NCBI GenBank assembly: GCA_016788065.1
Contig: JAEUTI010000007.1
Coordinates: 1 to 42,066 of the forward strand
DNA from: Bacteroidia bacterium
GTDB lineage: Bacteria > Bacteroidota > Bacteroidia > AKYH767-A > OLB10
DNA length: 42,066 bases
Direction of reading: 5' to 3'
Made by a program: the position numbers and the translations under genes. Positions 1 through 8,148 of this stretch are shown here, one piece after another (within the stretch, counting starts at the first letter, position 1; every line of letters starts with the position of its first letter). The notes beneath the pieces were generated by a model. It saw only the letters and a program-made list of their open reading frames with translations. It was not told where the DNA came from and ran no database searches.

Positions 1-747
1 GTCAGGTAATTGTTTTTGAAAGTCTTCAGCAGCTTCAAAGAAGTGCTCCACACAAACAGCAAAAAACTCTTCCATATTAGTTGCTGCATAAGGCCTGAGG
101 AATGAAGATTCCCCATTTTGTAATCTGGTAAATTCAGGAAGAGCAATTTCTTCCCAGCTATCCACATAATTGGCAAATCTCTTATCGAAATCGTTGCCAT
201 ACTTAAGTTGAATGCGAAGTGCATGTGCCATTTCATGCAGGCCCAGATTATATTTATCTTTTTCATCGGCGAAACCTTCCATGAAATCTTTCCAGGAAAG
301 AAACAAAACGCCGGAAGTAGAAGCTCCGCCTTTCAGATATCTGTCGAACATTTTGGAGTAAAAAGATTCCGGGAAAATACGAATGGTTTTGTAATGACTG
401 AAACCCGAAGTATTGAAGCCAAATGAAATTTGTGCAGCAGTTCCCGCAATGGCAACATGCATTTCTTCTGTCACTTCTAACCCTTCTCTTCCTTCTAAAC
501 TTTTGGAATAAATGAACTCAAAACATTTCTCAATCATCCGCACTTTGCCAGCTTCCGACAAGTTCCGGTAAAAAGAATTATGTTTTTCAAGGTTTGCCCC
601 TATCTCTCTAAATTCGGCATTTTTATATGGCCTGAACAATAAAAGCAGCCAGACTTTAAGTTTTGATGATGACATCTGATTGGCATAAACCATCAGCAGT
701 ATAAATACCAGAATAATTGCGATCAGAAACGTACCTGATAAATTCAT
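1..747 (-). CDS. Zinc-dependent peptidase, M90 (MtfA-like) family, 3' end cut by window edge
   Basis: I translated this from the minus strand; no stop is reached before the left edge, so at least 249 residues are present and the C-terminus is missing. Residues 5-22 form one hydrophobic helix, followed by the M90 domain. The zinc signature HEMAH is at residues 171-175 and a downstream MEEFFA, at about 225-230, supplies the third ligand (Glu226 or Glu227); this spacing matches MtfA, the soluble E. coli peptidase linked to the glucose transport regulator Mlc. The membrane anchor differs from E. coli MtfA and is common in Bacteroidota homologues as far as I recall. ATG at 747 is chosen because it begins the hydrophobic segment and lies 24 bp after the crotonase gene stop. 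It is last in the paa-associated run, but a role in phenylacetate metabolism is not implied by its family. The substrate is unknown. Confidence 0.85.
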   Translation of the reverse strand, partial: MNLSGTFLIAIILVFILLMVYANQMSSSKLKVWLLLLFRPYKNAEFREIGANLEKHNSFYRNLSEAGKVRMIEKCFEFIYSKSLEGREGLEVTEEMHVAIAGTAAQISFGFNTSGFSHYKTIRIFPESFYSKMFDRYLKGGASTSGVLFLSWKDFMEGFADEKDKYNLGLHEMAHALRIQLKYGNDFDKRFANYVDSWEEIALPEFTRLQNGESSFLRPYAATNMEEFFAVCVEHFFEAAEDFQKQLPD

Positions 748-771
748 GGAGTTATACTGTAAACAGGTAAA

Positions 772-1539
772 CTACCTGGCTCCGGACTTGAAACCTGAAA
801 TTGCAGATCTGGTGTATTCTGACAACACCAGTGTACCACTCATTTCAGCTCGTTCAACCAACAAAGAATCCCAATGATCGGTACCTTTCCAGAAAACCTG
901 TTTGAGTGCTGCCATGGCTTCGGGACTGCTTGCAGAAAGTTTAGATGCAAGTTCATCGACAGCCTTATCAAGTTCATCGATGGTATTAAAAACATCTGCA
1001 TACAAACCTTTTTCACGGGCCCATGCAGCCGATTGCCATGCAGTGGCATTTATTGATAAAGATGTGAATGCTGCAGTACCAACTTTACGTTCTACGGCAG
1101 GTCCAACTACAAATGGTCCAATACCTACAGCTAACTCCGATAATTTCACAGCAGCGCTTTCATGAGCGAGCGTATAATCTGCAGCGGAAGCTAATCCAAC
1201 ACCTCCACCAACTGCTTTTCCCTGAACACGTGCAATTACGAATTTAGGTGCCTTTCTGATTGCATTAATTACCATCGCAAATCCGGAAAAAAATTGTCTG
1301 CCTTCATCAAAACTATTTATCGACATCAGCTCATCAAAAGATGCACCGGCACAAAATGCTTTTTCACCGCCACTGCGTAATACAATGACATTAACTCCGG
1401 AATCATTTCCTGCTTCCGTAATGGCAGCTGCAAGACCTCTTAAAAGTTCTCCAGGCAAAGAATTACTTTGAGGATGAAAAAAAGTAATTGTTGCAATTCC
1501 GTTATTATTTGATGTTTGAATTGTTCCTTCGTTCAACAT
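772..1539 (-). CDS. Enoyl-CoA hydratase/isomerase (crotonase) family protein
   Basis: A 255-residue crotonase-fold protein. The oxyanion-hole segment AFCAGASF is near residue 61 and the second Gly-rich loop (GGGVGL) is at 111-116. Of the two catalytic glutamates of classical hydratases, the first is replaced by Gly115, while the second position keeps Glu135. The usual IPG.GG segment is altered to GIGPFVVGP. This pattern fits an isomerase or a specialised hydratase/lyase better than a standard 2-enoyl-CoA hydratase. By context it could fill the PaaF (2,3-dehydroadipyl-CoA hydratase) step, since no ordinary paaF is seen here, but that is inference. An in-frame TTG at 1548 would add three residues; ATG at 1539 is preferred. 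It lies 30 bp after the SHOCT-like gene, probably in the same transcript as paaZ. Confidence 0.85.
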   Translation of the reverse strand: MLNEGTIQTSNNNGIATITFFHPQSNSLPGELLRGLAAAITEAGNDSGVNVIVLRSGGEKAFCAGASFDELMSINSFDEGRQFFSGFAMVINAIRKAPKFVIARVQGKAVGGGVGLASAADYTLAHESAAVKLSELAVGIGPFVVGPAVERKVGTAAFTSLSINATAWQSAAWAREKGLYADVFNTIDELDKAVDELASKLSASSPEAMAALKQVFWKGTDHWDSLLVERAEMSGTLVLSEYTRSAISGFKSGAR

Positions 1540-1569
1540 AGAAACCAAATTAAATTAAATAATCAAATT

Positions 1570-2163
1570 TTATTTTCCCAGCACCCGTTGTTTCTCCAGT
1601 AAAAATTCCGCTTCAGAAAGCAGGCCTTTTTCCTTTAAAGCTCCAAGGCGCTCCAAATGCTGTAATTTATCTTCGAATGTTCCAAAATTTATTGCTCCGG
1701 AAGATGGTTGACCGGTTTCATTTGGTTTGTCGGAAATAGATGAGTTTTTCCTTTTTCCAATTCTCTTTAAAAAATAAAAGAGTGTCACAAGCAATAGAAC
1801 AGCAACCAGTGAATTAAAGACGATCAAAATCCGGTTACTTTGATTTAATTTCAGATTTTCACCTTTGAAAGAATTGATATTTGCTTCGAGTTTTTTTCTG
1901 TAATCATCAATTCTGATTACCTGATCACGCAGATCTGCACTCGTCAACTTCTCAATTTTGTAAAAGGAATCCAATTGATTTATTTCCATCTGCATGCGAA
2001 GCACCATTAATTCCAGACTGTCGATTGTCTTCTGGGAGTTTTCGCTTTTTGAACTGACAGTCCTGGAACTTTTCGCAACAGGTTTTACCTGAGCAAAGCT
2101 ATTGCCGGCTACTGACAAAATCAGCAGACAGATACCCAAATATAACCTGAAACTTTTCATCAT
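1570..2163 (-). CDS. Small secreted/membrane protein with coiled coil and C-terminal SHOCT-like motif
   Basis: A 197-residue protein from ATG 2163. The open frame extends to 2226, but that would overlap paaZ and place basic residues ahead of the obvious signal peptide (LYLGICLLILSVAG). Next come a Ser/Lys-rich linker, a coiled-coil-prone segment with evenly spaced Leu/Ile, and a transmembrane helix (VAVLLLVTLFYFL). The cytoplasmic tail ends in a SHOCT-like helical pair (LERLGALKEKGLLSEAEF). SHOCT motifs are short oligomerisation or tethering modules, often at the ends of membrane proteins. The gene sits 13 bp after paaZ and 30 bp before the crotonase gene, so it is cotranscribed with catabolic genes, yet no member of the canonical paa pathway looks like this. 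Function is unknown. Confidence 0.7.
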   Translation of the reverse strand: MMKSFRLYLGICLLILSVAGNSFAQVKPVAKSSRTVSSKSENSQKTIDSLELMVLRMQMEINQLDSFYKIEKLTSADLRDQVIRIDDYRKKLEANINSFKGENLKLNQSNRILIVFNSLVAVLLLVTLFYFLKRIGKRKNSSISDKPNETGQPSSGAINFGTFEDKLQHLERLGALKEKGLLSEAEFLLEKQRVLGK

Positions 2164-2176
2164 TCCTATTCGTATT

Positions 2177-4222
2177 TTATATATCTTCTTTTCTCTCCAC
2201 AAGGGTAAGAACTGTTTCAGTAGCAACAGTTTCCCCTTTTTGATTCTTCACTTCTACATCCCACTCCACTACGCCTTGCGGAATTTGTCCTTCTCTTTTT
2301 TCCTTCTTGGTTTTCCTTTTGCAGGTTAGACGCACCGAGATGGTATCACCCACATAAACAGGCTGTGTAAATCGCAGATTATCTAAACCATAATTTGCAA
2401 GTACCGGTCCTTTTTTAGGATCGACGAACAGGCCTGCTGCAGCAGAAATGATAAAATATCCGTGAGCTACTCTTTTTTCGAATACAGATCCTTCCAATGA
2501 GGTTTCATCGGTATGTGCATAAAAGAAATCGCCACTGATACCGGCAAAGTTCACTATATCGGCTTCTGTTACAGTACGGCGATGCGTAAACAAAGTATCT
2601 CCGATCTGAATTTCTTCAAAATATTTTCTGAATGGATGAATTACATCTTCTTTTACTTCTGCGCCACGGATAAACTCTTTACAAATATGTGTTAGCGTAG
2701 TTGGGGAACCTTGAATTGCAGTGCGCTGCATGTAATGTTTCACACCTCTGATGCCGCCCATTTCTTCGCCACCACCGGCCCTTCCCGGTCCACCGTGTAC
2801 AAGGTGTCCGAGTGGAGATCCATGTCCTGTAGATTCAGCCGCGCTGGCTTCATTGACCACCATAAGCCGACCATGCCATGCGGCAGTTCCCATAACAATT
2901 TCACGGGCAAAGTTGTTATCGGCTGAAAAAACTGATCCTACCAAACTACCTTTACCTTTTCTGGCAAGTTCAATGGCATCATCCGTATTTTTATATCCCA
3001 TAATGGTACTCACGGGACCAAAGGCTTCAATATCGTGTGGACCGTTATTTTTAATTCCATCCTTGCAATGCAAAAGCATGGTTGGCATAAATGCTCCAGT
3101 TGCTTTATCGGCACCGGTTACTTCAAAGTCATTTATATTTCCGTAGGCAACCTCACAACTCTTAAGCAATTCTGCTACTTTGGATTTCACCTCAGCAACT
3201 TGTCCGTTACTTGCCAACGGTCCCATTTTAACACCTTCCACAGCAGGATTACCCAATTTCACGGCAGCAAGTTTCAACTTCAATTCTGAAACCACTGCAT
3301 CAGTGAGATGTTCCGGAACCAGAATACGGCGAATCGCAGTACATTTCTGACCTGCTTTAACGGTCATTTCTCTGGTAACTTCCCGGATAAACAATCCAAA
3401 TTCTGCAGAGCCCGGTTTAGCTTCCGGCCCCAGCATTGAAAAGTTTAAGGAATCGGCTTCCATATTAAAACGAACCGAATTTTCTATAATAGCAGGATGT
3501 TGTTTCAGCATTCTGCCGGTAGATGCAGAACCGGTAAATGTAACTACATCCTGAAGGGTAACATGATCAAGAATATCTCCTGCTCCACCACAAATTAATT
3601 GTAGTGCACCGGGAGGTAAAATTCCGGAATTGATAATTTCGCGAACCATCAATTCTGTCAGGTATGAAGTAACTGTTGCGGGCTTGATTATGGCAGGTAC
3701 ACCGGCTAAAAACGTTGGCGCAATCTTCTCCAACATCCCCCAACAGGGGAAATTATAAGCATTTATGTGGATAGCAACACCATGCAGTGGTACACAAATG
3801 TGATGTCCAAGGAATGTTCCGTTTTTAGAAATTTGTTCGGGATTACCTTCTACCAGAAATGTTTCATCGGGCAATTCACGGCGCCCTTTACTGGCAAAAA
3901 CGAACATTGTTCCGATGCCTCCATCGATATCAATCCACGAATCAACTTTAGTAGCACCGGTTGCTGCTGATAATTCATAAAAAAGTGCTTTTTTATCGTT
4001 CAGAAACATGGCCAGCTTCTTCAGCATAAGCGCACGTTCATGAAAAGTCATTTTGCGCAATGCAGGACCACCTACATTTCTGGCATAATCAAGCATTGCC
4101 TTAAAATCCACACCTTCAGAACCGGCAATTGCAATTTGCGTTCCGGTTACAGCATTAAAAAGAGGGGTTCCGTTTCCTGTTCCTGCAACCCATTCGCCGG
4201 CAACATAACTTTTTAGTTTCAT
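2177..4222 (-). CDS. paaZ: PaaZ: bifunctional oxepin-CoA hydrolase / 3-oxo-5,6-dehydrosuberyl-CoA semialdehyde dehydrogenase
   Basis: A 681-residue fusion, the same length as E. coli PaaZ. Residues 1-500 are an aldehyde dehydrogenase with catalytic Cys294 (GQKCTAIRR) and general-base Glu255 (FNMEADSLN). Residues 530-681 are a MaoC-type (R)-hydratase domain with the Asp565/His570 pair in GDFFYAH. The hydratase opens oxepin-CoA to the semialdehyde and the NADP-dependent dehydrogenase oxidises it to 3-oxo-5,6-dehydrosuberyl-CoA, which passes to PaaJ. Both active sites look intact. A good Bacteroidota promoter lies just upstream (4244-4273), so paaZ and the genes after it may be transcribed separately from paaI-paaJ-paaY. 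ATG at 4222 gives the family N-terminus. Confidence 0.97.
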   Translation of the reverse strand: MKLKSYVAGEWVAGTGNGTPLFNAVTGTQIAIAGSEGVDFKAMLDYARNVGGPALRKMTFHERALMLKKLAMFLNDKKALFYELSAATGATKVDSWIDIDGGIGTMFVFASKGRRELPDETFLVEGNPEQISKNGTFLGHHICVPLHGVAIHINAYNFPCWGMLEKIAPTFLAGVPAIIKPATVTSYLTELMVREIINSGILPPGALQLICGGAGDILDHVTLQDVVTFTGSASTGRMLKQHPAIIENSVRFNMEADSLNFSMLGPEAKPGSAEFGLFIREVTREMTVKAGQKCTAIRRILVPEHLTDAVVSELKLKLAAVKLGNPAVEGVKMGPLASNGQVAEVKSKVAELLKSCEVAYGNINDFEVTGADKATGAFMPTMLLHCKDGIKNNGPHDIEAFGPVSTIMGYKNTDDAIELARKGKGSLVGSVFSADNNFAREIVMGTAAWHGRLMVVNEASAAESTGHGSPLGHLVHGGPGRAGGGEEMGGIRGVKHYMQRTAIQGSPTTLTHICKEFIRGAEVKEDVIHPFRKYFEEIQIGDTLFTHRRTVTEADIVNFAGISGDFFYAHTDETSLEGSVFEKRVAHGYFIISAAAGLFVDPKKGPVLANYGLDNLRFTQPVYVGDTISVRLTCKRKTKKEKREGQIPQGVVEWDVEVKNQKGETVATETVLTLVERKEDI

Positions 4223-4243
4223 AAATATATTGTGATGACGTTA

Positions 4244-4273
4244 CAAATATAAGACAGTTTTAATGTTACCAAA
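4244..4273 (-). promoter_or_regulatory. Candidate Bacteroidota-type promoter for paaZ
   Basis: On the minus strand there is TTTG (4273-4270), an 18-bp spacer and TATATTTG (4251-4244), an exact match to the TTTG/TAnnTTTG consensus of the primary sigma factor in Bacteroidota. The expected start site lies roughly 15-20 nt before the paaZ ATG. It sits in the 96-bp paaY-paaZ gap, the largest gap in this half of the operon. Confidence 0.6.
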
Positions 4274-4318
4274 AGTCGTTCAGAGCATTGAAAACACTAA
4301 GTTTTGAACATCCCGGAC

Positions 4319-4909
4319 TCAGCCATTACTTTTCCAGGGGGCATAACCGGAATCCTGAATTTTGAGATCTTCAGGAACTGAACGTAATGGCTCGCATGGC
4401 TCCAGGGTATTTTCAAGATCAGCAGGTAGTTGCTGGTAAATTTTTGTCCCTTCACTTTTCCAGGCTATCATTTCGTCGGAAGCATCCTTAATTATTTTAA
4501 AAGGATTACCAACCACAACCTTTCTTTCAGGAATGTTAGCATCAGCAGGAATAAAGGTCAGTGCACCTATGATAGAATGATCTCCTATCACTGCCCGATC
4601 CATAATAACGGCATTCATTCCAACGAGTACATTTTTACCGATGGTAGCACCATGAATAATGGCTCCATGCCCAATGTGTGCATCCTGCATCAGTCGAACC
4701 GTAACTCCCGGAAACATGTGGATGGTACAATTTTCCTGAACATTACAGCCATCTTCAATGATAATCTGTCCCCAGTCGCCACGAATGGCGGCACCAGGAC
4801 CTATATAAACATTTTTGCCAATGATCACATTACCAGTTACTGCGGCTTGAGGATGCACAAAGGAACTCTCATGTACCACAGGCTGATATCCATTGAATTT
4901 ATAAATCAT
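4319..4909 (-). CDS. paaY: PaaY: left-handed beta-helix (gamma-carbonic anhydrase-like) thioesterase
   Basis: A 196-residue protein, the length of E. coli PaaY. The body is hexapeptide repeats of the [LIV]G.. type (residues about 20-130, for example VTGNVIIGKNVYIGPGA), which form a trimeric left-handed beta-helix. Metal-site histidines are His64, His81 and His86, the last two spaced as in gamma-class carbonic anhydrases. In the phenylacetate pathway PaaY is a thioesterase that removes the dead-end CoA ester formed when the PaaZ aldehyde intermediate cyclises, so it protects the pathway rather than catalysing a main step. It lies 9 bp after paaJ. Identification rests on the length, the fold and the context. 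Confidence 0.92.
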   Translation of the reverse strand: MIYKFNGYQPVVHESSFVHPQAAVTGNVIIGKNVYIGPGAAIRGDWGQIIIEDGCNVQENCTIHMFPGVTVRLMQDAHIGHGAIIHGATIGKNVLVGMNAVIMDRAVIGDHSIIGALTFIPADANIPERKVVVGNPFKIIKDASDEMIAWKSEGTKIYQQLPADLENTLEPCEPLRSVPEDLKIQDSGYAPWKSNG

Positions 4910-4918
4910 GGCTATTAA

Positions 4919-6124
4919 TTAAACGCGTTCAATAATCAAAGCATATCCCTGGCCCACTCCAATGCACATGGTACAAAGGGCGTAACGACCTCCGTTTTTT
5001 TGAAGTTCTCTGGCTGCAGTCAGTACCAGTCTGGTCCCAGACATGCCCAATGGGTGACCAATCGCAATTGCTCCACCATTCGGATTTATGCGTGCATCAT
5101 CATCTTTCAAGCCCCATTCGCGGATACAGGCCAGTCCTTGAGCTGCAAATGCTTCATTCAATTCAATTACGGATAAATCATTAAATGTTAATCCGGCTTT
5201 GCGAAGTGCTTCATTTGCGGCAGGAACTGGACCAATTCCCATATATTTTGGCTCTACACCAGCTACAGCGGATGAGATTATTTTTGCAATTGGTTTCAGT
5301 TGATTTTCTGCTACTGCTTTGGCAGATGCTAAAAGGACTACTGCAGCACCATCGTTAATTCCCGATGCATTTCCGGCAGTGACCGTACCACCTTCCCGGA
5401 AGGCAGCTTTGAGGTTTGATAGTATTTCCAGGGTCGTTCCCGGTTTCAGGTATTCGTCTTTGTCAACGATTAAAGGATCACCTTTTTTCTGTGGTATAAC
5501 AACTGGTGTGATCTCTTCAACAAAACGACCGGCGGTTTGTGCAGCTGCAGCTTTTTGTTGTGAACGAAGAGCAAAATTATCCTGATCAATTCTGTTGATA
5601 TTATATTTTTCGGCAACATTTTCAGCTGTTTCACCCATGCTATCGGTGCCATACATTTTTTTCATGGCAGGATTAACAAATCGCCAGCCTATGCTGGTAT
5701 CAAAAACTTGCACATCTCTGGAAAAAGGAGTTGTAGCTTTAGCCATAACAAATGGAGCTCGTGTCATACTTTCAACCCCGCCAGCAAGGAAAAGATCGCC
5801 ATCACCGGCTTTTATATTTCTGGCAGCATTGGCTATTGCGGCCATACCGGAAGCACATAAAATATTAACCGTTTCAGCAGGAACAGAAAGTGGTAAACCA
5901 CTCAGTAAGCCAGCCATTCTGGCCACATTGCGATTGTCTTCGCCGGCCTGATTTGCACATCCGAAAATTACTTCATTTATATTCTTAGGATCAACCCCTG
6001 GATTCCGTTTCAGTAATGCTGCAATTACAGTGGCAGCAAGGTCATCGGGTCTGACCTGAGCAAGTTTACCTCCAAAACTGCCAACCGGAGTTCTGATTCC
6101 ATCAACAATAAATGCGTTTTCCAT
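4919..6124 (-). CDS. paaJ: PaaJ: 3-oxoadipyl-CoA / 3-oxo-5,6-dehydrosuberyl-CoA thiolase
   Basis: A 401-residue thiolase, the same length as E. coli PaaJ. The nucleophilic Cys90 lies in NILCASGMAA, His357 in GGAIAIGHPLG and the second catalytic Cys387 in CTMCIGVGQG, so the complete thiolase triad is present. The enzyme acts twice in the pathway: it cleaves 3-oxo-5,6-dehydrosuberyl-CoA to 2,3-dehydroadipyl-CoA plus acetyl-CoA, then 3-oxoadipyl-CoA to succinyl-CoA plus acetyl-CoA. It lies 30 bp after paaI and 9 bp before paaY. A general acetyl-CoA acetyltransferase is the only real alternative, and the neighbours argue against it. Confidence 0.95.
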   Translation of the reverse strand: MENAFIVDGIRTPVGSFGGKLAQVRPDDLAATVIAALLKRNPGVDPKNINEVIFGCANQAGEDNRNVARMAGLLSGLPLSVPAETVNILCASGMAAIANAARNIKAGDGDLFLAGGVESMTRAPFVMAKATTPFSRDVQVFDTSIGWRFVNPAMKKMYGTDSMGETAENVAEKYNINRIDQDNFALRSQQKAAAAQTAGRFVEEITPVVIPQKKGDPLIVDKDEYLKPGTTLEILSNLKAAFREGGTVTAGNASGINDGAAVVLLASAKAVAENQLKPIAKIISSAVAGVEPKYMGIGPVPAANEALRKAGLTFNDLSVIELNEAFAAQGLACIREWGLKDDDARINPNGGAIAIGHPLGMSGTRLVLTAARELQKNGGRYALCTMCIGVGQGYALIIERV

Positions 6125-6154
6125 GATCTGATATTAACGGCACGAAGGTAAGAA

Positions 6155-6586
6155 TCATTCCTCGTCGGGGAACCAATTTTCACTTTTCCGAAACACAATA
6201 CCTTTAAAAACTGCAATAAGTTTATCATCCTGATTGGTGACTGAAATATTATAGATACCGGTTCGATTCGTAATGTTTACTTCTGTAGCTGTGGCATAAA
6301 GCTGGTCGTGTTCCTTCACCGGAGCCAGAAATGAAATATTAGCATCCAACACCAGACTTTTCTTATTTCTTGAATTAGCCGCAAAAGCTAAAGCACTGTC
6401 TGCCAATGCAAAAGCAATACCCCCATGTGCTATTCCAAAACCATTGAGCATGTCTTTTTTTACCGTCATTTTAAGTTTGCAAGTGCCTTCAGTGACATCC
6501 AAAACTTCGATACCAAGCCATTGACTGAAGAAATCATTTCTCATCATTTCCTGCACAACAGCTTTCGGAATTGTTAACTTTTTCAA
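6155..6586 (-). CDS. paaI: PaaI: hydroxyphenylacetyl-CoA thioesterase (hotdog fold)
   Basis: A hotdog-fold thioesterase. The conserved block MLNGFGIAHGGIAFALADSA contains the HGG motif and the catalytic acidic residue on the hotdog helix. PaaI hydrolyses ring-hydroxylated phenylacetyl-CoA and related dead-end esters, releasing trapped CoA. The frame is open back to ATG 6670, giving 171 residues with a low-complexity Lys/Asn/Gln-rich start. TTG at 6586 gives 143 residues, close to the 140 of E. coli PaaI, and leaves the forward promoter at 6604-6633 outside the gene, so I prefer it. ATG at 6547 or 6544 would be slightly short. It heads the paaI-paaJ-paaY run; its own promoter is not clear. Confidence 0.85.
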   Translation of the reverse strand: MKKLTIPKAVVQEMMRNDFFSQWLGIEVLDVTEGTCKLKMTVKKDMLNGFGIAHGGIAFALADSALAFAANSRNKKSLVLDANISFLAPVKEHDQLYATATEVNITNRTGIYNISVTNQDDKLIAVFKGIVFRKSENWFPDEE

Positions 6587-6603
6587 ATTATTTTCAGTTT
6601 TTT

Positions 6604-6633
6604 TTTGTTTTTGTAAAAATAAGTATAATTTTG
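6604..6633 (+). promoter_or_regulatory. Candidate promoter reading toward the alpha-oxoamine-synthase-like gene
   Basis: TTTG (6604-6607), an 18-bp spacer and TAATTTTG (6626-6633) match the Bacteroidota TTTG/TAnnTTTG consensus on the plus strand. The nearest plus-strand gene starts at 6840, so the leader would be about 200 nt. The site lies inside the longest possible paaI frame, one reason to doubt the upstream paaI start. The surroundings are T-rich, which raises the chance of a random match. Confidence 0.4.
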
Positions 6634-6839
6634 TCGTCACATAATCATTGGCATACCCCCCCTTTGCCATTCAGGAAACCACCAAACTAGCCGGTGAGAC
6701 CAAAATGTTTATGTAAGTTCAGTACATTGTAATTATTTATTAAATCGTTGATTAATAAGCTATTAGCAGCTATACTCTTATGCTGTTGTACTTATTTCGA
6801 CGCCCTTATAAAACACACACAACCTAAAAAACTAAGCTT

Positions 6840-8138
6840 ATGGTACTGCAGGACGCGAAGAGCAAGCATGAACAGATTATGGAGATTACAAATCAGAATG
6901 TAATCACTTCCAAAGAGTTAGGTATCATTCACCTATCCGATGAAAATGAACTATTAGATGGTCGGCATATCAGGATCAGAGGAAAAGAAACAATCAATTT
7001 CGGCACATGTGGATACATGGGTTTGGAAATGGATGATCGGTTGAAGACAGGAGTTATCGATGCTGTTCAGAAGTACGGAACTGCATTTGCTTCTACCCGT
7101 GTTTATGTGAATGTGAAGCTTTATGCAGAAATGGAAGAGCTTCTAAGAAAAATGTTCAACAAGCCTGTGATGCTTTTAGCCAATGTTACTCTATCGCATG
7201 TTTCCAATATTCCAATTTTGGTTAACGACAACGATGCCGTAATATTAGATACTCAGGTGCATGACAGTGTTCAAACTGCAGTACAATTATTAAAGGCACG
7301 AAATGTCAGAATAGAGATTATCCGTCATAACAGAATGGATCATCTCGAAGAAAAAATCAATGAACTAAAAGGGCAGTACAAGAAAATCTGGTACATGGCT
7401 GATGGAGTTTATTCCATGTTCGGCGATTGTGCTCCGATGACAGACATTTACTCACTACTTGATAAGTACGAGCAATTCAATCTGTATATTGATGATACAC
7501 ATGGTATGAGTTGGACGGGACCAAATGGAACCGGATATGTAATGAGTGCCGTTCCATATTTCCATGACAAGATGATTTTGGTTACATCTTTGAATAAGGC
7601 ATTTGGTGCAGCAGGCGGAATAACTGTATTCCCTAACGAAAAAATACACGAATTTGCCAGAAACTGCAGCAAGCCATTCATTTTCTCAGGTCCAATTCAA
7701 CCTCCTATGCTGGGTGCTTGTATCGCTTCTGCAAAAATTCACCTTTCACCTGAAATCACAACCATGCAAAAGCAGTTGAATGACAGAGTGAATTATGTAA
7801 ATAGCCTTTGTAAGGAATATGAATTGCCTTTAATGTGGGAAAACAATACACCTATATTCTTTATCGGAGTATCTAAACCTATGGTAGCATTCAGCATGGT
7901 TAAACGACTGATGAACAGAGGATTCCTGTTTAATCTTTCAGTATTCCCAAGTGTTGCTATTAATAATGCGGGACTCAGATTGCCGATCAGCAGAAATCAT
8001 ACTTTCGAAGATCTGAAAGGACTTATTTCAAACATAGCTGAAGAACTCCCTGATGCATTCAAGGAATCAAACATTACTGCGAAAGAAGTATATCGTGCTT
8101 TCAAAAAGCCTTACCCATATCAGAAAAAAACAGCCTGA
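6840..8138 (+). CDS. Alpha-oxoamine-synthase-like PLP enzyme (class I/II aminotransferase fold)
   Basis: A 432-residue fold-type I PLP enzyme of the group containing KBL, serine palmitoyltransferase, 8-amino-7-oxononanoate synthase and ALA synthase. The Schiff-base Lys is Lys253 (TSLNKAFGAAGG), the cofactor Asp is in DDTHG (218-222), and a ring-stacking His is at 141. The usual substrate-loop segment (G.R...G.H..LE) is altered: STRVYVN is followed by VKLYAEMEELL without the canonical His. These enzymes join an amino acid and an acyl-CoA with loss of CO2. In Bacteroidota, relatives make sphingolipid or sulfonolipid bases, but the substrate here cannot be told from sequence. It is monocistronic: a long leader precedes it and the terminator at 8149-8197 follows. 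An alternative start is Met14 at 6879. Confidence 0.85.
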   Translation: MVLQDAKSKHEQIMEITNQNVITSKELGIIHLSDENELLDGRHIRIRGKETINFGTCGYMGLEMDDRLKTGVIDAVQKYGTAFASTRVYVNVKLYAEMEELLRKMFNKPVMLLANVTLSHVSNIPILVNDNDAVILDTQVHDSVQTAVQLLKARNVRIEIIRHNRMDHLEEKINELKGQYKKIWYMADGVYSMFGDCAPMTDIYSLLDKYEQFNLYIDDTHGMSWTGPNGTGYVMSAVPYFHDKMILVTSLNKAFGAAGGITVFPNEKIHEFARNCSKPFIFSGPIQPPMLGACIASAKIHLSPEITTMQKQLNDRVNYVNSLCKEYELPLMWENNTPIFFIGVSKPMVAFSMVKRLMNRGFLFNLSVFPSVAINNAGLRLPISRNHTFEDLKGLISNIAEELPDAFKESNITAKEVYRAFKKPYPYQKKTA

Positions 8139-8148
8139 TATTAGATTT

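Noticed and set aside
618-628. Walker A' change (VLVGGDLR) in the Wzc-like kinase as evidence of an inactive enzyme (residue numbers, gene 18411-20822)
   Set aside because: The second Asp, Walker A, Walker B and the tyrosine tail are all intact, and I recall similar A' sequences in other Bacteroidota Wzc proteins, so loss of activity is not supported.
840-1049. Second frame inside the crotonase-family gene as sign of a frameshift
   Set aside because: The main frame is intact over the whole family length, so no frameshift is needed.
2751-3146. 131-codon frame on the plus strand opposite paaZ
   Set aside because: It lies wholly inside paaZ on the opposite strand; the Pro/Ser/Ala-rich translation is a typical shadow of a conserved gene.
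4430-4918. 162-codon frame on the plus strand opposite paaY
   Set aside because: It is antisense to a clear paaY; the regular Asn/His/Ile pattern mirrors the hexapeptide repeats of the real gene.
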